Shown here one piece after another: positions 16,751 through 24,059 of a stretch of DNA of 31,068 nt. The stretch is from positions 1 to 31,068 of the forward strand of contig UQMW01000019.1 of the NCBI GenBank assembly GCA_900542275.1, written 5' to 3'. The position numbers were made by a program, and so were the translations under genes. Position 1 is the first letter of the stretch. Each line of letters begins with the position of its first letter. The DNA is from an uncultured Collinsella sp. Its GTDB lineage: Bacteria > Actinomycetota > Coriobacteriia > Coriobacteriales > Coriobacteriaceae. The notes under the pieces are model-generated. The model searched no databases and was not told the DNA's origin. It saw nothing but the letters and a program-made list of their open reading frames with translations.

Positions 16751-18217
16751 TTGTCACAGTTCACCGATATCAGCCGCATTAACGTGTGCGGCGGCGACGG
16801 CGGAGCCGGATGCATGTCGTTTAGGCGCGAGGCATTTGTCCCCAAGGGCGGCCCCGATGGCGGCGACGGCGGTCGTGGCGGCAATGTTGTCATTCAGGCC
16901 GATGCTCAGCTGTCTTCGCTGATCGATTACCGCTTCAAGCATCACTTCCGCGCCGAGCGCGGCACGCATGGGCAGGGTGCCCGTCGTAACGGTAAGAGCG
17001 GCGAGGACCTGATCCTGAAGGTTCCCATGGGCACCGTGGTGCGCGAGCTCGACCCCGAGACGCAGACCCCGATGTTCGAGATTGCTGACCTGGTGCACGA
17101 TGGCGAGCGCGTTGTCGTGGCGCCCGGCGGTGCCGGTGGCCTGGGCAACACGCACTTTGTGACGTCGGTGCGTCGCGCGCCCGCGTTCGCTCAGCTGGGC
17201 GAACCGGCCGAGGAGCACTGGATTGAGCTTGAGATGAAGCTTATGGCCGATGCTGCGCTCGTGGGTTTCCCCTCGGTGGGCAAGTCCTCGCTTATCGCGC
17301 GCATGAGTGCCGCCCGTCCCAAGATCGCCGACTATCCGTTTACAACGCTCGTGCCGAACCTCGGCATGGTGCGTGCCGGTGAGTATTCTTACGTCGTTGC
17401 CGACGTTCCTGGTTTGATCGAGGGCGCGAGCGAGGGCAAGGGCCTGGGCCACCAGTTCCTGCGCCACATTGAGCGCACGGCGCTCATCATGCATGTCGTT
17501 GACATGACGGGCGGGTTTGAGGATCGCGATCCGGTCGAGGATTACCGTATCATCAACCGTGAGCTCGAGCAGTATGGCGCCGAGCTTTCGGAGCGTCCGC
17601 AGATCGTCGTCGCCAACAAGTGCGATGCGCCGGGCACGGCCGACAAGATTGCCGACCTCAAGCGCGCCGCGCTCGACGATGGACATATGTTCTTTGCCGT
17701 GTCCGCCGTGACGGGCGCCGGCCTCAACACGCTGATGCTTGCCGTGGGCGAGCAGGTGGCTAAGCTGCGTGCCGAGTTGGTGGTCTCCGCTGAGCCAGTC
17801 GATCTGCGCGACGAGGAGTGGGAGCGCCGCCGTCTGCAGCGCGAGAAGCGTTTCCGCATTGTCCAGGAAGAGCCCGGTGCCTTCCGCGTGGTCGGTCGTG
17901 CGATTGAGCGCATGGTCATCCAGACCGATTGGGAAAACGAGGAAGCTGTCATTTATCTGCAGCACAAGTTTGCGCGTATGGGTGTTGACGACGCGCTCGA
18001 GAAGGCCGGTTGCCGTGCGGGCGACGAGGTCCGCATTTGCCAGCGCGCCTTTGACTTTGAGGGCGCTGAGGACTTCTTGGAGTACGAGGAGCTCGAGGAC
18101 GCTGGTGAGGACGTTGCCGTTGAGGCCATTGACGTGGCCGATGCTGCGGATGAGGGCGTCGAGGCTATCGATGCGGCTGATGCCGCGGACGATGCCGAGA
18201 CCTCGGAGGGCGAGTAA
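16751..18217 (+). CDS. obgE: GTPase ObgE/CgtA
   Basis: This essential GTPase acts in 50S maturation and growth control. The 488 residues comprise the Gly-rich Obg domain (1-~160, with GGDGGAGCMSF and GGDGGRGG), the G domain with P-loop GFPSVGKS (172-179), PFTTL switch, DVPG and NKCD motifs, and the C-terminal OCT domain (about 355-440). A ~45-residue acidic tail follows, containing a tandem repeat of VEAID(V/A)ADAAD. The TTG start has TAGGAGG 8 bases upstream. It heads obgE-nadD-yqeK-rsfS, whose gaps are all short. Expression must come from read-through of the preceding terminator or an upstream internal promoter. Confidence 0.95.
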   Translation: MSQFTDISRINVCGGDGGAGCMSFRREAFVPKGGPDGGDGGRGGNVVIQADAQLSSLIDYRFKHHFRAERGTHGQGARRNGKSGEDLILKVPMGTVVRELDPETQTPMFEIADLVHDGERVVVAPGGAGGLGNTHFVTSVRRAPAFAQLGEPAEEHWIELEMKLMADAALVGFPSVGKSSLIARMSAARPKIADYPFTTLVPNLGMVRAGEYSYVVADVPGLIEGASEGKGLGHQFLRHIERTALIMHVVDMTGGFEDRDPVEDYRIINRELEQYGAELSERPQIVVANKCDAPGTADKIADLKRAALDDGHMFFAVSAVTGAGLNTLMLAVGEQVAKLRAELVVSAEPVDLRDEEWERRRLQREKRFRIVQEEPGAFRVVGRAIERMVIQTDWENEEAVIYLQHKFARMGVDDALEKAGCRAGDEVRICQRAFDFEGAEDFLEYEELEDAGEDVAVEAIDVADAADEGVEAIDAADAADDAETSEGE

Positions 18218-18220
18218 GCC

Positions 18221-18898
18221 ATGTCGCTGCGCGGTGGAATCGGTTTGCCCGAGCTGCCCATAAAAGAGGGCAAAGAGTTTCGGCTTGGCATTATGGGCGG
18301 CACCTTCGACCCGATTCATTACGGGCACCTGGTGACTGCCGAGCAGGCGCGCGAGTCGCTCGACTTGGACGCCGTGCTCTTTATGCCGGCGGGCTCTCCC
18401 GCCTTTAAGCTTGACAAGCCGGTTACGCCTGCCGAGGACCGTTATGCCATGACGGTCCTCGCCACCGCCGCGAACCCGGCCTTTTTGGCGAGCCGGTTCG
18501 AGATTGACCGTCCGGGCGTAACCTATACGGCCGATACGCTTCATGCCCTTCGCGACTTTTACCCGCCGCAGGTAAAGCTCTACTTTATTACGGGCGCCGA
18601 TGCGATTATCGATATTGTGACCTGGCATGATGCCGAACGAATCGCTGAGCTTGCTACCTTTATTGCGGCGACGCGACCGGGCTTTGATATCGATACGGCG
18701 CGTGCCCGAATCAAAGAGTCGGGGCTGCCGTTCGACGTGCGCTATATTCAGATTCCGGCGCTAGCGATCAGCTCGACGAACATTCGTAAGCGAGTTGCCC
18801 GCGGCATGAGCGTGCGCTATCTTACGAGCGAGTCCGTGCTCGGCTACATTCGCAAGCGCAGGCTATATGCCGATTTGGGCCAAGAAGATTTTGAGTGA
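18221..18898 (+). CDS. nadD: Nicotinate-nucleotide adenylyltransferase
   Basis: NadD transfers AMP from ATP to nicotinate mononucleotide, giving deamido-NAD, in the cytoplasm. The 225 residues show the nucleotidyltransferase motif GGTFDPIHYGH (26-36) and the second ATP-binding motif ISSTNIR (183-189). About 20 residues precede the core compared with typical family members; ATG 18221, with GAGGGCGAG upstream, fits the spacing after obgE. The stop overlaps the region of the yqeK start, so the two are probably coupled. Confidence 0.93.
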   Translation: MSLRGGIGLPELPIKEGKEFRLGIMGGTFDPIHYGHLVTAEQARESLDLDAVLFMPAGSPAFKLDKPVTPAEDRYAMTVLATAANPAFLASRFEIDRPGVTYTADTLHALRDFYPPQVKLYFITGADAIIDIVTWHDAERIAELATFIAATRPGFDIDTARARIKESGLPFDVRYIQIPALAISSTNIRKRVARGMSVRYLTSESVLGYIRKRRLYADLGQEDFE

Positions 18899-18909
18899 TG
18901 GGGGCTACG

Positions 18910-19518
18910 TTGTCGGTAGAGGATCAGTTTGAGGGCGATGAGCGCGCGCTGCTCAAGCGCATTCAAGAACTGCTCGATGTTCGCATGAAAGATAAGCGCA
19001 AGCGCTATGTGCATTCGCTGGGTGTTGCCGAGACCGCACTTCATCTGGCCGAGGTCTACGGCGTTGACCGCTTTGATGCGGCTGCCGCCGGCTTAATTCA
19101 CGATTGGGACAAGGTTCTTTCCGATGACGAGCTCGTGGCCCGCGCGCTTCACTATGGCATCAAGGTTGCCGGCTCTCCTTCCGCTGCGACGCCGCTTTTG
19201 CATGGCCCTGTTGCCGCCCATGAGCTTCCGCAGCTTTTTCCCGAGCTGTCGCCGGCTGTTTTCCAGGCTGTCGACCGTCACACCGTGGGTGCCTGCGACA
19301 TGACGCCGCTCGATATGGTGGTCTTTGTGGCAGATGCCATCGAGCCCAACCGTCACGGCGACTATGCCCATGCGCTGCGCAAGATGGTGGGGAAGTCCTC
19401 GCTCGATGAGTTGTTCTTCTCCTGTTTTGCGCAGGGTCTGGTCTATGTGATCCAGTCCGGGCGCTATCTTTATCCCACGGCTATTACGATTTACAACCAT
19501 TACGCCCAGCTGCGCTAG
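18910..19518 (+). CDS. yqeK: HD-domain Ap4A hydrolase YqeK
   Basis: This is a predicted symmetrical diadenosine tetraphosphatase of the HD superfamily, whose substrate accumulates under stress. In 202 residues it shows KRYVHSLGVAE (first metal His at H35), the HD pair at H64-D65 in LIHDWDK, a third His in LLHGPVAAHEL, and a distal VFVADAIEPNR. The gene sits in the usual nadD-yqeK-rsfS order. The start is uncertain: TTG 18910 has GGGGG 5 bases upstream, whereas GTG 18895 and ATG 18898 overlap the nadD stop (TGATG) but lack a good Shine-Dalgarno. Confidence 0.88.
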   Translation: MSVEDQFEGDERALLKRIQELLDVRMKDKRKRYVHSLGVAETALHLAEVYGVDRFDAAAAGLIHDWDKVLSDDELVARALHYGIKVAGSPSAATPLLHGPVAAHELPQLFPELSPAVFQAVDRHTVGACDMTPLDMVVFVADAIEPNRHGDYAHALRKMVGKSSLDELFFSCFAQGLVYVIQSGRYLYPTAITIYNHYAQLR

Positions 19519-19546
19519 CTCGGGTGTGTCTAGAAAGAGGTATTCC

Positions 19547-20002
19547 ATGGCCGACGAGACCATGACTGACGAGCAGATTCTTGAAGGTGTGGAGCACAAG
19601 AGTTTCGTTGCCACGTCCGACCGCACCGCCGCCTCGCTGTCCGCGAGCGGTGTCGCCGCCGAGGATGTCGCCCGCGCCGCCGCGCAGGCCGCCTACGACA
19701 AGAAGGGCGAGGACGTGCAGGTGCTCGACCTGACCGAGCTTTCCGACGTGTGCGACTACTTTGTGCTTGCCACCGGTACCAACAACCGCCAGGTCGATTC
19801 GATCGTCGACGAGATCGAGGAGAAGGTCGCCGAGGCTTGCGGCGAGCATCCGTTCTCCATCGAGGGCCGCGAGCAGAAGACCTGGATGCTCATGGACTAC
19901 GGCTCGGTTGTCGTCCACGTCTTCACTCCCGAAGCCCGCGACTTCTACCGTCTAGAAAAGCTCTGGGGTGACGCCCCCCAGCTCCCCCTCGACCTCCTCT
20001 AG
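19547..20002 (+). CDS. rsfS: Ribosomal silencing factor RsfS
   Basis: RsfS binds L14 on the 50S subunit and blocks subunit joining when nutrients are scarce. The 151-residue product has the conserved core VLDLTELSDVCDYFVLATG and EIEEKVAEACG, then WMLMDYGSVVVHVFTPEARDFYRLEKLW. About 40 residues, rich in Asp, Glu and Ala, precede the core and are longer than usual. ATG 19547 is chosen because AAAGAGG lies 6 bases upstream; an in-frame GTG at 19526 has no such site. A repeat element and a terminator follow its stop. Confidence 0.93.
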   Translation: MADETMTDEQILEGVEHKSFVATSDRTAASLSASGVAAEDVARAAAQAAYDKKGEDVQVLDLTELSDVCDYFVLATGTNNRQVDSIVDEIEEKVAEACGEHPFSIEGREQKTWMLMDYGSVVVHVFTPEARDFYRLEKLWGDAPQLPLDLL

Positions 20003-20034
20003 TGGCTCATTTGATATGGGGCTTTTAGCTAGCC
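20003..20034 (+). repeat. Dispersed intergenic repeat, copy 1
   Basis: This 32-base element directly follows the rsfS stop. It aligns with 28053-28086, differing at six positions and by a 2-base gap, and its end TTTTAGCTAGCC matches TTTTAGCTAACC there. The inner part is a weaker match to 28025-28043. It sits between the stop codon and a strong terminator. Confidence 0.6.
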
Positions 20035-20045
20035 TCGCGCATTTC

Positions 20046-20090
20046 GCCGGGCAGTTGCGGTTTTCCGCACCTGCCCGGCTTTCTATTTTT
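20046..20090 (+). terminator. Intrinsic terminator after rsfS
   Basis: GCCGGGCAGTTGCGG (20046-20060) pairs with CCGCACCTGCCCGGC (20065-20079), leaving a TTTT loop and one mismatch. TTTCTATTTTT follows. It lies between the convergent rsfS and dinB genes; the minus-strand side has only a poor T-run, so it should work mainly for the + strand operon. Confidence 0.9.
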
Positions 20091-20100
20091 ACAAAGGCGG

Positions 20101-21354
20101 TTAATCATTGAAGCGGGATTGGCGGCCGAAAGATAGGGCGGTGTCGCCGAACTTGTCTCGGACGGCATCGATCGCGACTGAGAGGTCGCGACGGTCGCTT
20201 GATTGGGCTCCGCGGTCGTCGACTTCGCAGAACAGGTCGGTCTGGATGCCGCCCTGATGGTCAAAGTCGCTCATCCCGATACCCGCCAGACGCACATGCA
20301 TGCCTTCCTGCCAGATGTTGTCGAGCAGTTCGAGCGCAACCGCCACAAAGATGTTCTCATCGTCGGTGGGGTGGGGAAGCCGCCGCTGCGCCGTGCGTCC
20401 GCTGCCATACGAATACTTAAGCTTGAGCGTTACCGTGCCGCCCGTCAGTCCCTGACGGCGCAGGCGGCGTCCAACCGACTCTCCCAACAGCGCAATCGCC
20501 GCTTCGATGTCCCCACGCTCAGTCAAATCTTTCGCAAAGGTGCGCTCATTGCTCACGGATTTAACCTCGCGTTCCTCATCGAGGCTTGTTACTTCGGATA
20601 TTTCGAGTCCCAGCGCACGCTGGCGCATGCGTTCGCCGTTGACGCCAAAAATAGAGGCCAAGGTTGATTCCGGTGAACGTGACAGCTCGCCGAGCGTGTA
20701 GATGCGCATGCGGCGCAGTCGCTCCTCGGCCGAGCGCCCGATGCCGCTCATGGCAGATACCGGCAGCGCGGCCAAAAAGCGCTGCTCGGTTCCGGGGCGC
20801 ACGATGGTCAGCCCAAACGGCTTATCCCGCTCGCTTGCGATCTTTGCGACCGTCTTGTTGCAGCCCACGCCAATGGAGCAGGTCACTCCCAGCGCTGCCA
20901 CGCGGTCGCTTATACGCCGCGCAACCAGTAGCGGGTCTTCGGGCGCAAAGCGACCCGGTGTGATATCGATAAAGGCTTCGTCGATGGATACGCGCTCAAC
21001 GCGCGGCGTCTCCTCGGCAAGAATCGCCATGACCTGCGCGCTCACCTCGCGGTAGCGATCAAAGTGCCCGTGCGTCCAAATGGCTTGCGGGCACAAGCGC
21101 CGCGCCTCAGCCGAGGGCATGGCGGAGTGCACGCCAAAGCGACGTGCCTCGTAAGAACAGGTGGACACAACGCCGCGGGAATCGGCGTCTCCGCCCACGA
21201 TGAGCGGCTTTCCGCGCCATTCGGGATGATCGAGCATCTCCACGCTCGCAAAAAACGCATCGAGGTCCATGAGGCCCACCGCCGGACCCGTCCAGGGCGG
21301 CGGCGTGACGCCCATGGCATCCTCATAACCGTATGTATGTTCGCGTCTTTCCAT
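20101..21354 (-). CDS. dinB: DNA polymerase IV (Y family)
   Basis: This is an error-prone translesion DNA polymerase. The 417 residues include the catalytic acidic residues D30 in LMDLDAFFASVE and D125-E126 in SIDEAFID, the steric-gate region FF, the SYEARRFGV motif and the little-finger domain. QTDLF (371-375) fits the beta-clamp binding consensus and is followed by a 42-residue tail that is common in Gram-positive DinB. It is the only minus-strand gene here and stands alone. Translation probably begins at the first base of the message, since a -10-like TATACT ends 6 bases before the ATG and no Shine-Dalgarno is seen. A LexA-like box overlaps the first codons, which suggests SOS control. Confidence 0.95.
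   Translation of the reverse strand: MERREHTYGYEDAMGVTPPPWTGPAVGLMDLDAFFASVEMLDHPEWRGKPLIVGGDADSRGVVSTCSYEARRFGVHSAMPSAEARRLCPQAIWTHGHFDRYREVSAQVMAILAEETPRVERVSIDEAFIDITPGRFAPEDPLLVARRISDRVAALGVTCSIGVGCNKTVAKIASERDKPFGLTIVRPGTEQRFLAALPVSAMSGIGRSAEERLRRMRIYTLGELSRSPESTLASIFGVNGERMRQRALGLEISEVTSLDEEREVKSVSNERTFAKDLTERGDIEAAIALLGESVGRRLRRQGLTGGTVTLKLKYSYGSGRTAQRRLPHPTDDENIFVAVALELLDNIWQEGMHVRLAGIGMSDFDHQGGIQTDLFCEVDDRGAQSSDRRDLSVAIDAVRDKFGDTALSFGRQSRFND
21330..21343. promoter_or_regulatory. LexA/DinR-like box at the dinB start
   Basis: CGTATGTATGTTCG matches the Gram-positive SOS consensus CGAACRNRYGTTYG at 12 of 14 positions. It covers codons 4-9 of dinB, just downstream of the predicted transcription start, a good place for repression. 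One half-site (GTTCG) is perfect; the other is degenerate. Confidence 0.4.
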
Positions 21355-21360
21355 GTCATG

Positions 21361-21366
21361 AGTATA
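21361..21366 (-). promoter_or_regulatory. -10 element of dinB
   Basis: On the minus strand this reads TATACT and ends 6 bases before the dinB ATG. Transcription would therefore begin at or next to the start codon. No recognisable -35 is present at 16-18 bp. Confidence 0.45.
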
Positions 21367-21400
21367 CCGCGCAGCTCATGTGGGGTGCGTGTATGTGCTT

Positions 21401-21436
21401 GCAAATCCCGAATTCTTGTCTAAGATATGGATTTGC
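21401..21436. repeat. Inverted repeat between dinB and rpsP
   Basis: GCAAATCC (21401-21408) and GGATTTGC (21429-21436) are perfect inverted copies separated by 20 bases. The 201-bp gap between divergent dinB and rpsP otherwise holds the rpsP promoter. The element could be a protein-binding site or an RNA hairpin. A possible 30-codon frame beginning at ATG 21427 has no ribosome binding site and is not called. Confidence 0.5.
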
Positions 21437-21470
21437 CCTCGACTACACCGAAGAAGTTGGTCTCACGGAC

Positions 21471-21499
21471 TTCACCTGCCCGCGTCGATGGCGTATTAT
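21471..21499 (+). promoter_or_regulatory. Promoter of the rpsP operon
   Basis: TTCACC (21471-21476) and TATTAT (21494-21499) are separated by 17 bp. The start site near 21506 gives a leader of about 50 bases that contains a small hairpin, GCAGC-CTAAA-GCTGC (21522-21536), just upstream of the Shine-Dalgarno. Confidence 0.6.
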
Positions 21500-21555
21500 G
21501 TTCAACTGTTTGTTTGTAGTTGCAGCCTAAAGCTGCTTGGTTGGAGGAGTTTCCT

Positions 21556-21897
21556 TTGGCAGTCAAGATTCGCCTTGCTCGTCACGGCGCTAAGAAGCGT
21601 CCGTACTACCGTGTCGTCGTCGCCGATTCCCGCGCCCCGCGTGACGGTCGTATCATCGAGGAGGTTGGCCGCTACAACCCGATGACCGCCCCCAAGACCA
21701 TCAATCTCGACCTCGAGAAGATCGCCGACTGGCAGTCCAAGGGCGCTCAGCTCACCGACGCCGTCGCCGCTCTGGTCAAGGCCGCCAACGAGGGCGAGAA
21801 GACCGAGACCGTCGTCAAGAAGTCCAAGAAGCAGCTCGCCAAAGAGGCCGAGGCCGCTAAGGCTGCCGCTGAGGCCGCTGAGGGCGCCGAGGAGTAA
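21556..21897 (+). CDS. rpsP: 30S ribosomal protein S16
   Basis: S16 is an early-binding assembly protein of the small subunit. The 113-residue product has AVKIRLARHGAKKRPYYRVVVADSRAPRDGR, shown here only as a landmark: VKIRLARHG and RPYYRVVVADSR are diagnostic. It starts with TTG, with AGGAG 6 bases upstream. The last ~35 residues are Lys/Glu/Ala-rich and extend beyond the usual ~80-90-residue core. It begins the rpsP-khpA-rimM-trmD-lepB operon. Confidence 0.96.
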   Translation: MAVKIRLARHGAKKRPYYRVVVADSRAPRDGRIIEEVGRYNPMTAPKTINLDLEKIADWQSKGAQLTDAVAALVKAANEGEKTETVVKKSKKQLAKEAEAAKAAAEAAEGAEE

Positions 21898-21900
21898 ATC

Positions 21901-22185
21901 GTGCCTGAGGTTGACGCTGCACAGCTCGAGGGTGAGGCAATGCTCTCAGATCGCATCGCCGATCTCGTCGAATATCTCGTTGTTCAGATCGTCGACGACC
22001 CGGATTCCGTGAGCCTTGAGGTCATCGATGGTGACGACGCCTCCACGATTGAGGTTTCGGTCGCCGAGGATGACGTCGCTAAGGTCATCGGCCGTCGTGG
22101 CCGTACCATCAAGGCCATTCGCACGCTCGCCCGTGCACTGGCCGCTCGCCTCGACACTGCTGTCGAGGTAGAGGTTCTGGGCTAG
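21901..22185 (+). CDS. khpA: KH-domain RNA-binding protein KhpA
   Basis: This 94-residue RNA-binding protein carries one KH domain with the loop IGRRGRTIKAIR (GxxG at about 69-72). It partners KhpB in RNA binding and affects cell elongation and division in Firmicutes. The GTG start has GAGGAG 7 bases upstream, within the end of rpsP. Position between rpsP and rimM is conserved across Gram-positives. About 15 acidic residues precede the usual start of the family. Confidence 0.92.
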   Translation: MPEVDAAQLEGEAMLSDRIADLVEYLVVQIVDDPDSVSLEVIDGDDASTIEVSVAEDDVAKVIGRRGRTIKAIRTLARALAARLDTAVEVEVLG

Positions 22186-22198
22186 GACCTTGAGGTCC
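22185..22198 (+). promoter_or_regulatory. Hairpin enclosing the rimM start codon
   Basis: GGACCT and AGGTCC are perfect inverted copies around the TTG start (22190-22192), and the khpA stop codon abuts the left arm. In RNA this would form a 5-bp stem with a TTGA loop, hiding the start. Ribosomes finishing khpA would open it, suggesting translational coupling. Confidence 0.4.
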
Positions 22199-22711
22199 CA
22201 GTACAAAAACATCGCCCGTGTGGTCAAGCCGCACGGAAGGAAGGGGGAGGTCCTCGCGCAGCCGCTGCGGGGGCTTCCTTCTGTATTAGAGCCGGGTATG
22301 CGCGTCGCCCTGACGCCGCCGGCGCTCAAGCGCGACCGCTTTTGCACGGTCGTGTCCGTCACCGATACGGGCGATGGCGATCTGGTCTCGTTTGAGGGCA
22401 TTGACGACTTGACGGCCGCCGAGGGCATCACGGGATGCTATGTGTTGGCAAATCGTGACGATTTTGAGCTCGATTCACTCGACGCCGCCTATTCCGACCT
22501 GATGGGTCGCGAGGTGGTCGACGAGCGCTTCGGTTCACTCGGTACGATCGTCGAGATCATGTCGACGCCCGCTAACGATGTTTGGGTTGTCGAGGGCGAT
22601 CGGTACGGCGAGGTACTGATTCCCGTGATCGAGCAGGTTGTGCTCGATCTTCCCGACACAGGAACAATTTCCGTCCACGTTATGGACGGCCTGATCGATA
22701 TGGACAAGTAG
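22190..22711 (+). CDS. rimM: Ribosome maturation factor RimM
   Basis: RimM binds S19 and helps mature the head of the 30S subunit. The 173 residues have the N-terminal RimM barrel with VVKPHGRKGEVLAQPL and the C-terminal PRC barrel with YSDLMGREVVDERFGSLGTIVEI and EVLIPVIEQVV. The TTG start is 4 bases after the khpA stop. The only nearby Shine-Dalgarno-like bases (AGGA) are just 2 bases away, so initiation probably depends on upstream translation. No better in-frame start preserves the conserved N terminus. Confidence 0.92.
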   Translation: MRSQYKNIARVVKPHGRKGEVLAQPLRGLPSVLEPGMRVALTPPALKRDRFCTVVSVTDTGDGDLVSFEGIDDLTAAEGITGCYVLANRDDFELDSLDAAYSDLMGREVVDERFGSLGTIVEIMSTPANDVWVVEGDRYGEVLIPVIEQVVLDLPDTGTISVHVMDGLIDMDK

Positions 22712-22721
22712 GGAGGACAAC

Positions 22722-23480
22722 ATGCTGATTGAGACCCTTTCGGTCTTTCCCGAGATGTTTGAGCCCGTCATGTCCACATCGATTTTGGGCCGCGCCCGCA
22801 AGGCCGGCCTTTTTGATTTTAAGGCGTATAACCTGCGCGACTGGACGCACGACCGCCATCGTACCGTCGATGACGAGCCGTACGGCGGCGGGCAGGGCAT
22901 GCTGATGAAGGTCGAGCCTATCGCCGAGGCCATCGAGGCCATTAGCGCGGAGGGCCCCAAGCCGACGGTGGTGTTCTTCACCCCGTGCGGCGAGCCTTTT
23001 ACGCAGCATGTGGCCGAGCGCCTGCTCAAAAGCGAGCGCCTGCTGTTTGTGTGCAGCCGTTACGAAGGTGTCGACGAGCGTGCCTATGCGTATGCCGACG
23101 AGCGCCTGTCGATCGGCGATTACGTGCTCACGGGCGGCGAGCTTCCCGCTATGGTCGTTGCCGATGCCGTCGTACGCCTGATTCCCGGCGCCCTGGGCGA
23201 CGAGATGAGCAACGTCGACGAGTCCTTCTCGACCGCCGAGGACGGAGGCCTGCTCGAGTATGCGCAGTACACCCGCCCCGCTGAGTTCAATGGCCAGGGT
23301 GTGCCTCCGGTGCTCGTGAGCGGAGATCACGCTAAGGTCGATGCCTGGCGCCGCAAGAATGCCATCGAGCGCACTTGTCGTTGGCGTCCCGATCTGATCG
23401 AGACGGCGCGGCTTACGCCCCAGGAGCGCGCATACGCGCAGGAGATTCTGGACGCTTCGTATTCGCAGAGCGAGGAGTGA
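22722..23480 (+). CDS. trmD: tRNA (guanine-37-N1)-methyltransferase TrmD
   Basis: TrmD methylates G37 next to the anticodon, preventing frameshifts. The 252 residues show the SPOUT trefoil knot: CSRYEGVDERA, then SIGDYVLTGGELPAM and the following helix, plus PYGGGQGM near residue 60. The ATG has GGGAGG 6 bases upstream. The gene ends two bases before lepB; rplS, which follows trmD in many bacteria, is absent at this place. Confidence 0.96.
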   Translation: MLIETLSVFPEMFEPVMSTSILGRARKAGLFDFKAYNLRDWTHDRHRTVDDEPYGGGQGMLMKVEPIAEAIEAISAEGPKPTVVFFTPCGEPFTQHVAERLLKSERLLFVCSRYEGVDERAYAYADERLSIGDYVLTGGELPAMVVADAVVRLIPGALGDEMSNVDESFSTAEDGGLLEYAQYTRPAEFNGQGVPPVLVSGDHAKVDAWRRKNAIERTCRWRPDLIETARLTPQERAYAQEILDASYSQSEE

Positions 23481-23482
23481 GA

Positions 23483-24046
23483 ATGGTTCCATCGCAGCAT
23501 TCCGCGTTGAGGGGCGCCTTTGAGTGGATCGCGGTCATCGCAATCGCGCTCGTGGCCACCTTCCTGATCCGCACCTTTGTGGTCGAGCCCTTTGTGGTGC
23601 CCACCGGCTCCATGGAGTCCACGATCGAGATTGGCGACCAGATCTTGGCGCAAAAGGTGAGCCTTGAGCTCGGCCAGCCCGTCAAGCAGGGCGATATCGT
23701 GGTGTTTCACAACCCCGATGGCACCTCCGAGCACGATGTTCTTGTCAAGCGCGTTATCGCCACGGCCGGCCAGACGGTCGATTTGCAGGACGGTCGCGTG
23801 GTCGTTGACGGCCAGGCGCTCGATGAGGACTATACGACCGGCATGAGCTGGCCGCTTTCGGTCCAAGCGCCTGGCGCCCAGGTGAGTTATCCCTACACCG
23901 TTCCCGACGGGTGCGTGTGGGTGATGGGCGACAACCGCGAAAACTCTGCCGACTCGCGCTACTTTGGTCCCGTCGATCGCTCTGATTTGATCGCTGTGGC
24001 GCTTGTGCGCTACTGGCCGCTCAACCGCATCGGCGCTATCGACTAA
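23483..24046 (+). CDS. lepB: Signal peptidase I
   Basis: This is the membrane serine protease that removes signal peptides from exported proteins. The 188 residues have one N-terminal membrane helix (about 14-33). The catalytic serine is S43 in PTGSMEST and the general-base lysine is K89 in VKRVIA. Box E is GDNRENSADSRYFGPV. ATG 23483 is chosen because GAGGAG lies 5 bases upstream; a longer frame opening upstream inside trmD lacks support. It ends the rpsP operon. Confidence 0.95.
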   Translation: MVPSQHSALRGAFEWIAVIAIALVATFLIRTFVVEPFVVPTGSMESTIEIGDQILAQKVSLELGQPVKQGDIVVFHNPDGTSEHDVLVKRVIATAGQTVDLQDGRVVVDGQALDEDYTTGMSWPLSVQAPGAQVSYPYTVPDGCVWVMGDNRENSADSRYFGPVDRSDLIAVALVRYWPLNRIGAID

Positions 24047-24053
24047 AAACCGC

Positions 24054-24059
24054 TATAGT
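24054..24059 (+). promoter_or_regulatory. Possible -10 element for glyQS
   Basis: TATAGT lies 46 bases before glyQ. No matching -35 element is evident in the end of lepB. The 59-base gap is too short for a glycine T-box leader, and none of its conserved elements is seen. Confidence 0.3.

Noticed and set aside
16754..18628. Minus-strand open frame (624 codons) opposite obgE and nadD
   Set aside because: It mirrors two clear plus-strand genes and crosses their boundary; it shows no recognisable domain.
21427..21519. Possible 30-codon small protein upstream of rpsP
   Set aside because: There is no ribosome binding site, it runs through the rpsP promoter, and the peptide has no recognisable features.
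23375..23482. Upstream extension of lepB
   Set aside because: It lies inside trmD in another frame; ATG 23483 has a good Shine-Dalgarno and the usual signal peptidase N terminus.
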